A stretch of DNA of 64,000 nt from positions 295,394 through 359,393 of the forward strand of contig NZ_BMRA01000004.1 of assembly GCF_014648395.1 (NCBI RefSeq), given 5' to 3'. A program made the translations under genes and the position numbers. The notes under the pieces were generated by a model that saw nothing but the letters and a program-made list of their open reading frames with translations, was not told the origin of the DNA and did not search any database. Shown here in pieces: positions 23,760 through 31,241 of the stretch (position 1 is its first letter; each line of letters opens with the position of its first letter). Source of the stretch: Micromonospora fulviviridis. GTDB taxonomy: Bacteria; Actinomycetota; Actinomycetes; Mycobacteriales; Micromonosporaceae.

Positions 23760-24368
23760 TCAGATCTTGTCGCCGATGTTCACCCGCGGCGCCGGGGCAC
23801 GCATCTTGCGGAACGTGATCGACCGCATGATCGCGTAGAAGTAGAGCGAGCCGAGCCGCTCGGTGCTCTTCGGGTAGCGCTCGCGGACCAGCTTCTTGAT
23901 CTTCCGCGCGATCAGCACCGAGTCGATCACCACGCCGAGCGCCAGGGCACCCCAGAGCACGTTCGACAGCAGCCGGACGATCGGGGGCATGGCCTGGTTG
24001 GAGCCGACCAGCACGATCAGCGCGCCACCGAAGAACCAGGTGCCCACCGTCCGCCGGGAGTCGACCACGTTGCGGGCCAGCAGCCGCTCGGGGCCCCGGT
24101 CGCGCGGGCCGCCCTCGCGCCGGAACTCGGCCGCCGACTCGGCGCGCGCCGCGCGGCGCTGCTCCCGGGCCTCCTCCTTGGTCAGGGGGCGGGCCGGGGC
24201 GGCCGGGCGGCGACCGGCGGTCGGCCGCTTCGGGGTGGTCCGCCCGAGGTCCTTCTTGCTCGGGGTGTAACCCCGGGGCTGGGCAGCGGAGGGCGCCTCG
24301 TCGGTCGTCACCGGGGTGACGGACTCCTCGACCAGGTCGGTGGGCTTACGGCGAAACAGCGACGGCAC
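23760..24368 (-). CDS. DUF3043 membrane protein
   Basis: A 202-aa protein with the DUF3043 layout: a basic N-terminal arm (MPSLFRRKPTD, GYTPSKKDLGRTTPKRP), a charged helix (TKEEAREQRRAARAE), then two membrane helices (about 108-155), and a basic C-terminal segment ending RVNIGDKI. The family is restricted to actinobacteria and is of unknown function. GTG 24368 has no ribosome site, but a TACCCT hexamer lies 7 nt upstream. In mycobacteria a DUF3043 gene also lies near cobalamin and nucleotide-sugar genes, as I recall. Confidence 0.88.
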   Translation of the reverse strand: MPSLFRRKPTDLVEESVTPVTTDEAPSAAQPRGYTPSKKDLGRTTPKRPTAGRRPAAPARPLTKEEAREQRRAARAESAAEFRREGGPRDRGPERLLARNVVDSRRTVGTWFFGGALIVLVGSNQAMPPIVRLLSNVLWGALALGVVIDSVLIARKIKKLVRERYPKSTERLGSLYFYAIMRSITFRKMRAPAPRVNIGDKI

Positions 24369-24375
24369 GTCGGCA

Positions 24376-24381
24376 AGGGTA
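24376..24381 (-). promoter_or_regulatory. -10 hexamer (TACCCT), leaderless DUF3043 promoter
   Basis: CTACCCT then 7 nt then GTG 24368. The same CTACCCT-N7-GTG arrangement precedes ctaG at 37786. Confidence 0.5.
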
Positions 24382-24390
24382 GCCAAACAG

Positions 24391-24427
24391 CCGCGCCCGG
24401 TGCACATCGCGGGTGCACCGGGCGCGG
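24391..24427 (-). terminator. 15-bp perfect hairpin downstream of the MurA-family gene
   Basis: CCGCGCCCGGTGCAC (24391-24405) pairs with 24413-24427 across a 7-nt loop. It starts 17 nt after the MurA-family stop and lies just upstream of the DUF3043 promoter. Confidence 0.7.
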
Positions 24428-24443
24428 GAGGAGCGGTGTGAGG

Positions 24444-25856
24444 TCAGGGACGCTCGACGTGCGCGCCCAGATCCGCCAGCTTGGCCTCGAAGTCCTCGTA
24501 GCCCCGGTTGATCAGGTCGACGCCGTACACCCGGGAGGTGCCCTCGGCGGCCAGCGCCGCGATCAGGTGGCTGAAACCGGCCCGCAGGTCCGGGATGACC
24601 AGGTCGGCCGCGTGCAGCTTGCTCGGGCCGGCGATCACCGCGGAGTGCTTGAAGTTGCGCCGGCCGAAGCGGCAGGGGGTGCCGCCCAGGCAGTCCCGGT
24701 AGACCTGGATGTTGGCGCCCATCGTGTTCAGCGCCTCGGTGTAGCCGAGCCGCTGCTCGTAGACCGTCTCGTGCACGATCGACAGGCCGCGGGCCTGGGT
24801 GAGCGCCACCACGAGCGGCTGCTGCCAGTCGGTCATGAAGCCCGGGTGCACGTCGGTCTCCAGCGCCACCGCGTTCAACTCGCCGCCCGGGTGCCAGAAC
24901 CGGATGCCGCCCTCCTGGCCCGGCCGGCCGGCGCGCGGCGGACGCAGGTCGGTCACCTCGTACTCGCCGCCGACGGAGCGGAAGATGTTCAGGAAGGTCA
25001 TCATGTCGGCCTGCTGGGCGCCCAGCACCTCGACGTGACCCCGGGTGGCCAGCGCGGCCGCGGCCCAGCTCGCCGCCTCGATCCGGTCCGGGATCGGCCG
25101 GTGGGTGTAGCCGCTGAGCCGCTTCACGCCCTGGATCTCGATCACTCGGTCGGTGTGGACCTTGATGATCGCGCCCATCTTCTGGAGCACGCAGATCAGG
25201 TCGATGATCTCGGGCTCGACCGCCGCGTTGCGCAGCTCGGTGACGCCCTCGGCCATCACCGCGGTGAGCAGCACCTGCTCGGTGGCGCCCACGCTCGGGT
25301 ACGGCAGGGCGAACTTGGTGCCGTGCAGCCCGTTCGGCGCCGACAGGTGCAGCCCCTCCGGGGTCTTCTCCACGGTCGCGCCGAACTCGCGCAGCGCCTG
25401 GAGGTGGAAGTCGATCGGGCGCGGGCCGATGTGGCAGCCGCCCAGGTCCGGGATGAAGGCGTGGCCGAGCCGGTGCAGCAGCGGGCCGCAGAACAGGATC
25501 GGGATGCGGCTGGAACCGGCGTGCACGTTGATCTGGTCGGTGCTGGCGCTCTCGACGTTGGAGGGGTCGAAGACCAGCTCGCCGTCCTCCTCGCCGTCGC
25601 TGACCTTGACGCCGTGCAGGCCCAGCAGCCCGCGGACGACCTCCACGTCCCGGATCCGCGGCACGTCGAACAGCCGGCTGGGGCTGTCGCCCAGCAGGGC
25701 GGCGACCATCGCCTTCGACACGAGGTTCTTCGCGCCGCGCACGCGGATCCGCCCTTCGAGCGGAGTGCCTCCGTGTACGACCAGGACGTCGTCGGTCAAC
25801 GCAACCTCCAGCGCGTTGGTGCTGCCGTGTAGATGAGTGGGGTCCACGATCTGCAT
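24444..25856 (-). CDS. murA: MurA-family UDP-GlcNAc enolpyruvyl transferase (divergent form)
   Basis: A 470-aa EPT-fold protein, longer than the usual 420 or so. Visible are the substrate-binding GAKN near residue 40 (here GAKNLVSKAM), the active-site cysteine in LGGCHIGPRP near residue 140, the catalytic Asp in MTDWQQP, and the C-terminal DLRAGFSHLIAALAAEG. Compared with standard MurA it has an extra N-terminal 20 residues and inserts (HPGGELNAVALETDV, CLGGTPCRFGRRNFKHSAV). It is probably the UDP-GlcNAc enolpyruvyl transferase or a paralogue with altered specificity. ATG 25856 fits the promoter at 25908; ATG 25943 would begin upstream of it. Confidence 0.82.
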   Translation of the reverse strand: MQIVDPTHLHGSTNALEVALTDDVLVVHGGTPLEGRIRVRGAKNLVSKAMVAALLGDSPSRLFDVPRIRDVEVVRGLLGLHGVKVSDGEEDGELVFDPSNVESASTDQINVHAGSSRIPILFCGPLLHRLGHAFIPDLGGCHIGPRPIDFHLQALREFGATVEKTPEGLHLSAPNGLHGTKFALPYPSVGATEQVLLTAVMAEGVTELRNAAVEPEIIDLICVLQKMGAIIKVHTDRVIEIQGVKRLSGYTHRPIPDRIEAASWAAAALATRGHVEVLGAQQADMMTFLNIFRSVGGEYEVTDLRPPRAGRPGQEGGIRFWHPGGELNAVALETDVHPGFMTDWQQPLVVALTQARGLSIVHETVYEQRLGYTEALNTMGANIQVYRDCLGGTPCRFGRRNFKHSAVIAGPSKLHAADLVIPDLRAGFSHLIAALAAEGTSRVYGVDLINRGYEDFEAKLADLGAHVERP

Positions 25857-25907
25857 CGCTACCCGGAAGGCGGCCCGGTGAAAACGGTCCGCGTGTGTTG
25901 CCCCGGC

Positions 25908-25913
25908 AGCATA
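25908..25913 (-). promoter_or_regulatory. -10 hexamer (TATGCT) for the MurA-family gene
   Basis: TATGCT on the minus strand, with TTCCAT about 17 nt upstream as a weak -35. Transcription from about 25902 would give a 46-nt leader and rules out ATG 25943. Confidence 0.45.
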
Positions 25914-26010
25914 GCCCTCCGTGACGAAAATGGAATCGGTCACATCACCAGCGAGGGCACGAACCGGGGATTCCGGCGCGCTTCCGTGCCAGTGACGTGA
26001 CCGAGGGTGA

Positions 26011-27186
26011 TCAGGCGCCCGGCAGAGCGAGCATCTGGTCCAGTGCGGCCCGGGCGTGTCCGGCGGTGTCCGGGTCCACGGTGATCTGGTTGACCACCCG
26101 GCCGGCGACCAGCTCCTCCAGCGCCCAGACCAGGTGCGGCAGGTCGATCCGGTTCATCGTCGAGCAGTAGCAGACCGCCCGGTCGAGGAACATGATCTGC
26201 TTGTCCGGGTGGGCCAGCGCCAGCCGGCGTACCAGGTTCAGCTCGGTGCCGACGGCCCACGCCGAGCCGGCCGGGGCCGCCTCGATGGTCTTGATGATGT
26301 ATTCGGTCGAGCCCACCTGGTCGGCGGCGGTGACCACCTCGTGCCGGCATTCGGGGTGGACCAGCACGTTGACCCCCGGCACCCGCTCGCGCACGTCGTT
26401 GACGCTGTCCAGGGTGAAGCGGCCGTGCACCGAACAGTGCCCGCGCCACAGGATCATCTTCGCGTCGCGCAGCTGCTCCGGGGTGAGCCCGCCGTTCGGC
26501 TTGTGCGGGTCGTAGAGCACGCAGTCGTCCAGCGAGAAGCCCATCTCCAGGACGGCGGTGTTGCGGCCCAGGTGCTGGTCGGGGAGGAAGAGCACCTTCT
26601 GCCCCTGCTCGAACGCCCAGTCCAGCGCCCGCTTCGCGTTCGACGAGGTGCAGACCACGCCGCCGTGCCGGCCGACGAAGCCCTTGATGTCCGCCGAGGA
26701 GTTCATGTACGTGACCGGGACGGTGTCCGCGGCGATGCCCAGCTCGGTCAGCACGTCCCAGGCGGTCTCGACCTGCGACAGCACCGCCATGTCGGCCATC
26801 GAGCAGCCGGCGGCGAGGTCGGGCAGGATGACCTTCTGGCGGTCCGAGGTGAGGATGTCGGCGCTCTCGGCCATGAAGTGCACGCCGCAGAAGACGATGT
26901 ACTCCGCGTCGGGGCGGGCCGCCGCCTCCCGGGCCAGCTTGAACGAGTCGCCGGTCACGTCGGCGAACTGGATCACCTCGTCGCGCTGGTAGTGGTGGCC
27001 GAGCACGAAGACCTTCGTGCCGAGCGCGGCCTTCGCCGCGGCCGCCCGGGCTACCAGGTCCGGGTCGCTCGGCGCGGGGAGGTCACCCGGACACTCCACG
27101 CCACGTTCGGTGGCGGGGTCGCTGCCGCGGCCGAGGAGCAGCAGCGCAGTGGCGGTGTTGGAGGGCTCAACCCAGGTCGAAGTCAC
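26011..27186 (-). CDS. nadA: Quinolinate synthase A
   Basis: A 391-aa [4Fe-4S] enzyme that condenses iminoaspartate with dihydroxyacetone phosphate to make quinolinate for NAD. Conserved segments are FVLGHHYQRDEV, the three cluster cysteines (LAAGCSMADM, WRGHCSVHG, AVCYCSTMNR), VTYMNSSADIKGF and CTSSNAKRALDWA. The start is ambiguous: GTG 27186 gives VTSTWVEPSN, while ATG 27195 three codons upstream lacks a good ribosome site. nadB and nadC are not in the window. It is divergent from the glycerate kinase gene across 68 bp. Confidence 0.95.
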   Translation of the reverse strand: MTSTWVEPSNTATALLLLGRGSDPATERGVECPGDLPAPSDPDLVARAAAAKAALGTKVFVLGHHYQRDEVIQFADVTGDSFKLAREAAARPDAEYIVFCGVHFMAESADILTSDRQKVILPDLAAGCSMADMAVLSQVETAWDVLTELGIAADTVPVTYMNSSADIKGFVGRHGGVVCTSSNAKRALDWAFEQGQKVLFLPDQHLGRNTAVLEMGFSLDDCVLYDPHKPNGGLTPEQLRDAKMILWRGHCSVHGRFTLDSVNDVRERVPGVNVLVHPECRHEVVTAADQVGSTEYIIKTIEAAPAGSAWAVGTELNLVRRLALAHPDKQIMFLDRAVCYCSTMNRIDLPHLVWALEELVAGRVVNQITVDPDTAGHARAALDQMLALPGA

Positions 27187-27254
27187 GCCCTCCATGGTCC
27201 CACAGCGGGACGGCCGCGCAGCCGCCACGGATGTGGCCTGCCACACTGCTCGGC

Positions 27255-28391
27255 ATGCGCGTGCTGCTCTGCCCGGACAAGTTCGCCGGCACGCTGCCGG
27301 CCCAGGAGGTCGCCGTCGCGGTGGCCGAGGGCTGGCGGTCGGTCGCTCCCGCCGACGAACTGCTGATCCGGCCGCTGGCCGACGGCGGCCCCGGGTTCGT
27401 CGCCGTGCTCGCCGAGGCGCTCGGCGGCCGGCTGCTGCCGGTGCCCACCGTCGACCCGCTCGGCCGGCCCGCCGCCGGTGAGATCCTGCTCACCGACGAC
27501 GGCGTGGCGTACCTGGAGAGCGCCCAGGCGTGCGGACTGCACCTGCTCTCCGCCGCCGAGCGGGACCCGAAGGCGACCACCTCCTACGGGCTGGGCCTGC
27601 TGGTCGCCGCCGCGGTCGAGGCGGGAGCGCGGACCGTGGTCATCGGGCTGGGCGGCTCGGCCACCAACGACGGCGGCGCCGGGATGCTCATCCCGCTCGG
27701 GGTCACCCCGCTGGACGAGGCCGGCCGGGCCCTGCCGTACGGCGGGGCGGCCCTCGCCGCGGTGACCGCGCTGGACGGCGCGCTCCGGCTGCGCGGCGCG
27801 GCGCTGGTCGCCGCGACCGACGTCGACAACCCGCTGCTCGGGCTGCACGGCGCCAGCAACGTGTACGGCCCGCAGAAGGGCGCCACCCGCGCGGACGTGC
27901 TGCTGCTCGACGCCGCGCTGGAGCGCTGGGCGGCCGTGCTGGAGAGGGACCTGCCGGGCTCTCCGTCCGGACTCGGCGCGCTGCCCGGCGGCGGTGCGGC
28001 CGGCGGCCTCGGCGCGGCGGTGCTGGCGCTCGGCGGCCGGTGCGAGTCCGGCATCGGCCTCGTCACCCGGGCCATCGGCCTGGACGCCGCGCTGGACGCC
28101 GCCGACCTGGTGATCACCGGCGAGGGCTCCTTCGACCACCAGTCGCTGCGCGGCAAGGTGGTCGCCGGTGTGGCCGGTGCCGCCCGGGACCGCGGAGTGC
28201 CCTGCGTGGTGCTGGCCGGCCGGGTGAGCACCGGGCGGCGGGAGGCCGCCGCGGCCGGCGTCACCGAGGCGCACAGCCTGGTCGAGCACTTCGGCGGCGA
28301 GGAGCGCGGGGGAGTGGAGGCGGCGATGAGCCGCCCGGCCGAGGGCCTGCGCGCGCTCGGCGCCCGGCTCGCCGGCCAGTGGAGCCGCTGA
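27255..28391 (+). CDS. glxK: Glycerate kinase (GlxK family)
   Basis: A 378-aa kinase of the GarK/GlxK family, phosphorylating D-glycerate with ATP. Matches include the opening CPDKFAGTLPAQEVA (CPDSFK-like), PLADGGPGFV, GLGGSATNDGGAGML near residue 132, NVYGPQKGA, GGGAAGGLGAAVLAL, and VITGEGSFDHQSL. Length is typical. ATG 27255 fits the family start; a weak CACACT hexamer lies 7 nt upstream and no ribosome site is visible. It could feed glycerate into glycolysis or a glyoxylate salvage route. Confidence 0.92.
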   Translation: MRVLLCPDKFAGTLPAQEVAVAVAEGWRSVAPADELLIRPLADGGPGFVAVLAEALGGRLLPVPTVDPLGRPAAGEILLTDDGVAYLESAQACGLHLLSAAERDPKATTSYGLGLLVAAAVEAGARTVVIGLGGSATNDGGAGMLIPLGVTPLDEAGRALPYGGAALAAVTALDGALRLRGAALVAATDVDNPLLGLHGASNVYGPQKGATRADVLLLDAALERWAAVLERDLPGSPSGLGALPGGGAAGGLGAAVLALGGRCESGIGLVTRAIGLDAALDAADLVITGEGSFDHQSLRGKVVAGVAGAARDRGVPCVVLAGRVSTGRREAAAAGVTEAHSLVEHFGGEERGGVEAAMSRPAEGLRALGARLAGQWSR

Positions 28392-28507
28392 GCCCACCCC
28401 GGACGCCCTCCGCGCGCCGTGACCGGTGTCGCCCACCCGACGGTCCCGCCCGCAACGCGGCCCGGACCCGGCGCGTGTGCCGAAGGACACCGGACGAGGA
28501 GGTCGAC

Positions 28508-29194
28508 ATGACCAGGAGCACGGCTGACCGGACCAGGGACCCGGCGACCCGGCGGCGGACCGGCCGCCGGCTGGCCGCGCTGGCGGCGGGCGCGGCCGCC
28601 CTCGCGCTCACGGCCTGCTCTCCGGCACGGGACGGCGCCTCCGCCACCGCCCCGACCGCAACGGCCGCCCCGACCGCATCGGCGACCTCGCCGGCACCCC
28701 GGTCCCCGTCGGCCGCGCCGACCCCGCCGGCCACGCCGCGGCCGACACACAGCACGACGCGCCCGGCCTCCGGGACCCCGGACTGCCGGACCGCCGACCT
28801 CTCGCTGGCGCCCGCCGGCTCGTCCGGCCACGCCGGCAGCGGGACCGCCTACCTCGCGCTGACGAACCGGTCCGGCCGGCACTGCGCGCTGGCCGGCTTC
28901 CCCGAGGTCCGGCTGGTCGACGGCACGGGCCGGGCCCTCCCGGTGCGGGTCCGGCACCACCTCGCCGCGCACCGCGTGGTGCTGGCGCCCGGCGGCGCGG
29001 CCGGGACCGCGGTCACCCTGAGCCACGTACCCCGTGCCGACGACGAGGGGGCGCCGTGCGAGCCGCCGGCCGCCGCGCTCCGGCTCACCCCGCCGGGTGG
29101 CACCGGCTACCTGGCCGCCGAGGGCGCCTGGCGCGCCTGCGGCGGTACGGTCGAGGTGGATTCGTTCACCGCCGGGCGCCCGCCGGCCGCCTGA
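28508..29194 (+). CDS. DUF4232 lipoprotein
   Basis: A 228-aa exported lipoprotein. A basic N region and hydrophobic stretch end in the lipobox LTAC near residue 37. A Ala/Pro/Thr linker of about 55 residues follows, then a DUF4232 domain (CRTADLSLAP, TAYLALTNRSGRHCALAGFPEVRLVDGTG). Three or more cysteines could pair outside the cell. GGAGG lies 5 nt before ATG 28508. Family function is unknown; it probably sits on the outer face of the membrane. Confidence 0.88.
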   Translation: MTRSTADRTRDPATRRRTGRRLAALAAGAAALALTACSPARDGASATAPTATAAPTASATSPAPRSPSAAPTPPATPRPTHSTTRPASGTPDCRTADLSLAPAGSSGHAGSGTAYLALTNRSGRHCALAGFPEVRLVDGTGRALPVRVRHHLAAHRVVLAPGGAAGTAVTLSHVPRADDEGAPCEPPAAALRLTPPGGTGYLAAEGAWRACGGTVEVDSFTAGRPPAA

Positions 29195-29259
29195 CGGTCC
29201 CGGCGCCGACCGGGGCGAGTCCGTCATCACGCCGCCGGGTGACCTCGGTGGGAGCGGCG

Positions 29260-29265
29260 TACGAT
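29260..29265 (+). promoter_or_regulatory. Candidate -10 (TACGAT) upstream of the Fe-S carrier gene
   Basis: TACGAT fits TANNNT, with GGTGAC 16 nt upstream as a weak -35. It would give a leader of about 80 nt to GTG 29353. Confidence 0.3.
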
Positions 29266-29352
29266 CGGATCTGGACCACACCGGGAATCACTGGCGGACG
29301 TGCGGCGTTTGCCAGTGCGTCCGGACCCCATACCGCGCAGGGAGACTTCCAC

Positions 29353-29721
29353 GTGACCACGCCAGCGCAGACCGAGTCGACCGAGGCCAAGGCCCCCAGC
29401 ACCGTCGTCCTCACCGACGTCGCGGCGCAGAAGGTCAAGGCCCTGATCGAGCAGGAGGGCCGTGACGACCTGCGGCTCCGGGTCGCCGTGCAGCCGGGCG
29501 GCTGCTCCGGCCTGCGGTACCAGCTGTTCTTCGACGAGCGGTCGCTCGACGGTGACGTCGTCACCGACTTCGGCGGTGTCGAGGTCGTCGTCGACCGGAT
29601 GAGCGCCCCCTACCTGGCCGGCGCCACCATCGACTTCGCCGACCGGATCGACGCCCAGGGCTTCACCATCGACAACCCGAACGCCGGCAACTCCTGCGCC
29701 TGCGGCGACTCGTTCAGCTGA
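29353..29721 (+). CDS. erpA: A-type Fe-S cluster carrier (ErpA/HesB)
   Basis: A 122-aa A-type carrier with the three ligand cysteines in place: one in PGGCSGLRYQL (about residue 52) and the C-terminal pair in NSCACGDSF. It delivers Fe-S clusters to apo-proteins. Clients nearby could include NadA and the Rieske protein QcrA, but this is inference. GTG 29353 has GGGAG 8 nt upstream. Frames extending upstream lack a ribosome site. Followed by a strong hairpin. Confidence 0.93.
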   Translation: MTTPAQTESTEAKAPSTVVLTDVAAQKVKALIEQEGRDDLRLRVAVQPGGCSGLRYQLFFDERSLDGDVVTDFGGVEVVVDRMSAPYLAGATIDFADRIDAQGFTIDNPNAGNSCACGDSFS

Positions 29722-29749
29722 GTCGGCCGGGCCCACGTCGCCTGCCTCG

Positions 29750-29787
29750 AACGGCGGGACCATCCCTCACGGGCTGGTCCCGCCGTT
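29750..29787 (+). terminator. 13-bp perfect hairpin after erpA
   Basis: AACGGCGGGACCA (29750-29762) pairs with 29775-29787 around a 12-nt loop. The descending arm ends in CCGTTTGTCGT, the nearest thing to a U tract in this part of the window. Confidence 0.75.
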
Positions 29788-29879
29788 TGTCGTATCCGCA
29801 CCCGGCCTGGACGGGAACGTCCGGCGGGTGTCCGGACCGTGACGCCCGGACGGGCGGGGGATGGCCGGTTGCCGACCGA

Positions 29880-29912
29880 CCCCGCCCGTACGGGTGGGGC
29901 GACCGGTAGGCT
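29880..29912 (+). promoter_or_regulatory. Palindromic operator and -10 (TAGGCT) for the adenosine/sugar kinase
   Basis: CCCCGCCCGT / ACGGGTGGGG (29880-29899) is a 20-bp palindrome with one mismatch, directly upstream of a TAGGCT -10 at 29907-29912. It occupies the -35 and spacer region, where a bound repressor would block RNA polymerase. Confidence 0.45.
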
Positions 29913-29946
29913 GACCGGCGCCGTGCTCCCGACCACGAGGGTTGAC

Positions 29947-30921
29947 ATGAAGATCGCCGTGACCGGCTCGATCGCGACCGACCACCTGATGAGCTTCCCC
30001 GGCCGGTTCGCCGACCAGCTCCTCGCCGACCAGCTGGACAAGGTCTCGCTCTCCTTCCTCGTCGACGAGCTGGTGCTCCGGCGCGGCGGCACCGCCGCGA
30101 ACATCGCCTTCGGCATGGCCCAGCTCGGGCTCCGCCCGGTGCTGCTCGGCGCGGTCGGTGCGGACTTCGCCGACTACCGGTCCTGGCTGGAGCGGCACGG
30201 CGTCGACTGCGACTCGGTGCACGTCAGCGAGATCGCGCACACGGCCCGCTTCGTCTGCACCACCGACACCGACATGTGCCAGATCGCCTCGTTCTACGCG
30301 GGCGCGATGAGCGAGGCCCGCAACATCGAGCTGGCCCCGGTGGCGCAGCGGCTCGGCGGCCTCGACCTGGTGCTGGTCAGCGCCAACGACCCGGCTGCGA
30401 TGATCCGGCACTCCGAGGAGTGCCGCGAGCGCGGGTACGCCTTCGTGGCCGATCCGTCGCAGCAGCTCGCCCGGATGGACGGCGCGGACGTGCTCGGCCT
30501 GGTCGACGGCGCCGACTACCTGATGACCAACGAGTACGAGAAGTCGCTGCTCCAGAGCAAGGCCGGGCTGACCGACGCCCAGCTGCTGGACCGGGTCAAG
30601 GTCCGGGTCACCACGCTGGGCAAGCAGGGCGTGGAGATCGCCGGCCGGGACGTCGGGACCATCCACGTGCCGATCGCCCGGGAGATCCAGGCCGTCGACC
30701 CGACCGGCGTGGGCGACGGCTTCCGGGCCGGCTTCTTCGCCGCGCTCAACTGGGGTGTCAGCCTGGAGCGCGCCGCGCAGGTCGGCTGCCTGCTCGCCAC
30801 CCTGGTCCTGGAGAACTTCGGCGGCCAGGAGTACGAGGTCCGCCGCGACCTGTTCGTCAAGCGGCTCGCCGAGTCGTACGGCGACGTGGCCGCCGAGGAC
30901 ATCCGGCCGCACCTGCAGTGA
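29947..30921 (+). CDS. adoK: PfkB-family kinase, probable adenosine kinase
   Basis: A 324-aa ribokinase-family enzyme. The N-terminal RRGGTAANIAFGMAQLG matches PfkB signature 1. The C-terminal signature DPTGVGDGFRAGF (about 252-264) contains the anion hole and catalytic Asp. It resembles mycobacterial Rv2202c, a biochemically characterised adenosine kinase first annotated as a carbohydrate kinase, and the neighbourhood agrees. Substrate is therefore likely adenosine, but a sugar cannot be excluded. GAGG lies 7 nt before ATG 29947. Confidence 0.82.
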   Translation: MKIAVTGSIATDHLMSFPGRFADQLLADQLDKVSLSFLVDELVLRRGGTAANIAFGMAQLGLRPVLLGAVGADFADYRSWLERHGVDCDSVHVSEIAHTARFVCTTDTDMCQIASFYAGAMSEARNIELAPVAQRLGGLDLVLVSANDPAAMIRHSEECRERGYAFVADPSQQLARMDGADVLGLVDGADYLMTNEYEKSLLQSKAGLTDAQLLDRVKVRVTTLGKQGVEIAGRDVGTIHVPIAREIQAVDPTGVGDGFRAGFFAALNWGVSLERAAQVGCLLATLVLENFGGQEYEVRRDLFVKRLAESYGDVAAEDIRPHLQ

Positions 30922-30978
30922 CCGGCCCCGGCCCGGGGTGCCGCTGATCGACCCCCCGCCTGGGAGTCGACACCGACC

Positions 30979-31008
30979 CGCCGCCGCTGACCCCGGTCAG
31001 TGGCGGCG
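30979..31008. terminator. Hairpin overlapping the tusA stop
   Basis: CGCCGCCGCTGACC (30979-30992) pairs with GGTCAGTGGCGGCG (30995-31008), with one mismatch. It separates convergent adoK and tusA and includes the tusA stop codon. Confidence 0.5.
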
Positions 31009-31224
31009 GCGTACGTCGTAGCCCGGTCCCTCCGGGTGGGCGCCCACGAACTCCTGGCCGCGCATCCGGCACCAGGCCGGGATGTCCACGGCCGCGGCGG
31101 GGTCGTCGGCGAGCACCCGGACCACCGCGCCGACCGGCAGCTCCGGCAGCCGCCGGGCGAGATTGATCACGGGCAGCGGGCAGCGCTGGCCCCGGCAGTC
31201 GAGCACCTCGTCCGGCCCGCTCAC
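30997..31224 (-). CDS. tusA: TusA-family sulfur carrier
   Basis: A 75-aa sulfur-relay protein with the family's active cysteine in DCRGQRCPLPVI (CPxP motif) and the typical alpha/beta/alpha segments following. It would accept persulfide sulfur from a cysteine desulfurase, and one is encoded immediately upstream. GTG 31224 is chosen because GGAGG lies 8 nt upstream. GTG 31245, which overlaps the desulfurase stop as GTGA, is an alternative. The two genes are clearly cotranscribed. Confidence 0.88.
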   Translation of the reverse strand: MSGPDEVLDCRGQRCPLPVINLARRLPELPVGAVVRVLADDPAAAVDIPAWCRMRGQEFVGAHPEGPGYDVRRRH

Positions 31225-31241
31225 CGGGCTCCCTCCGGCGC

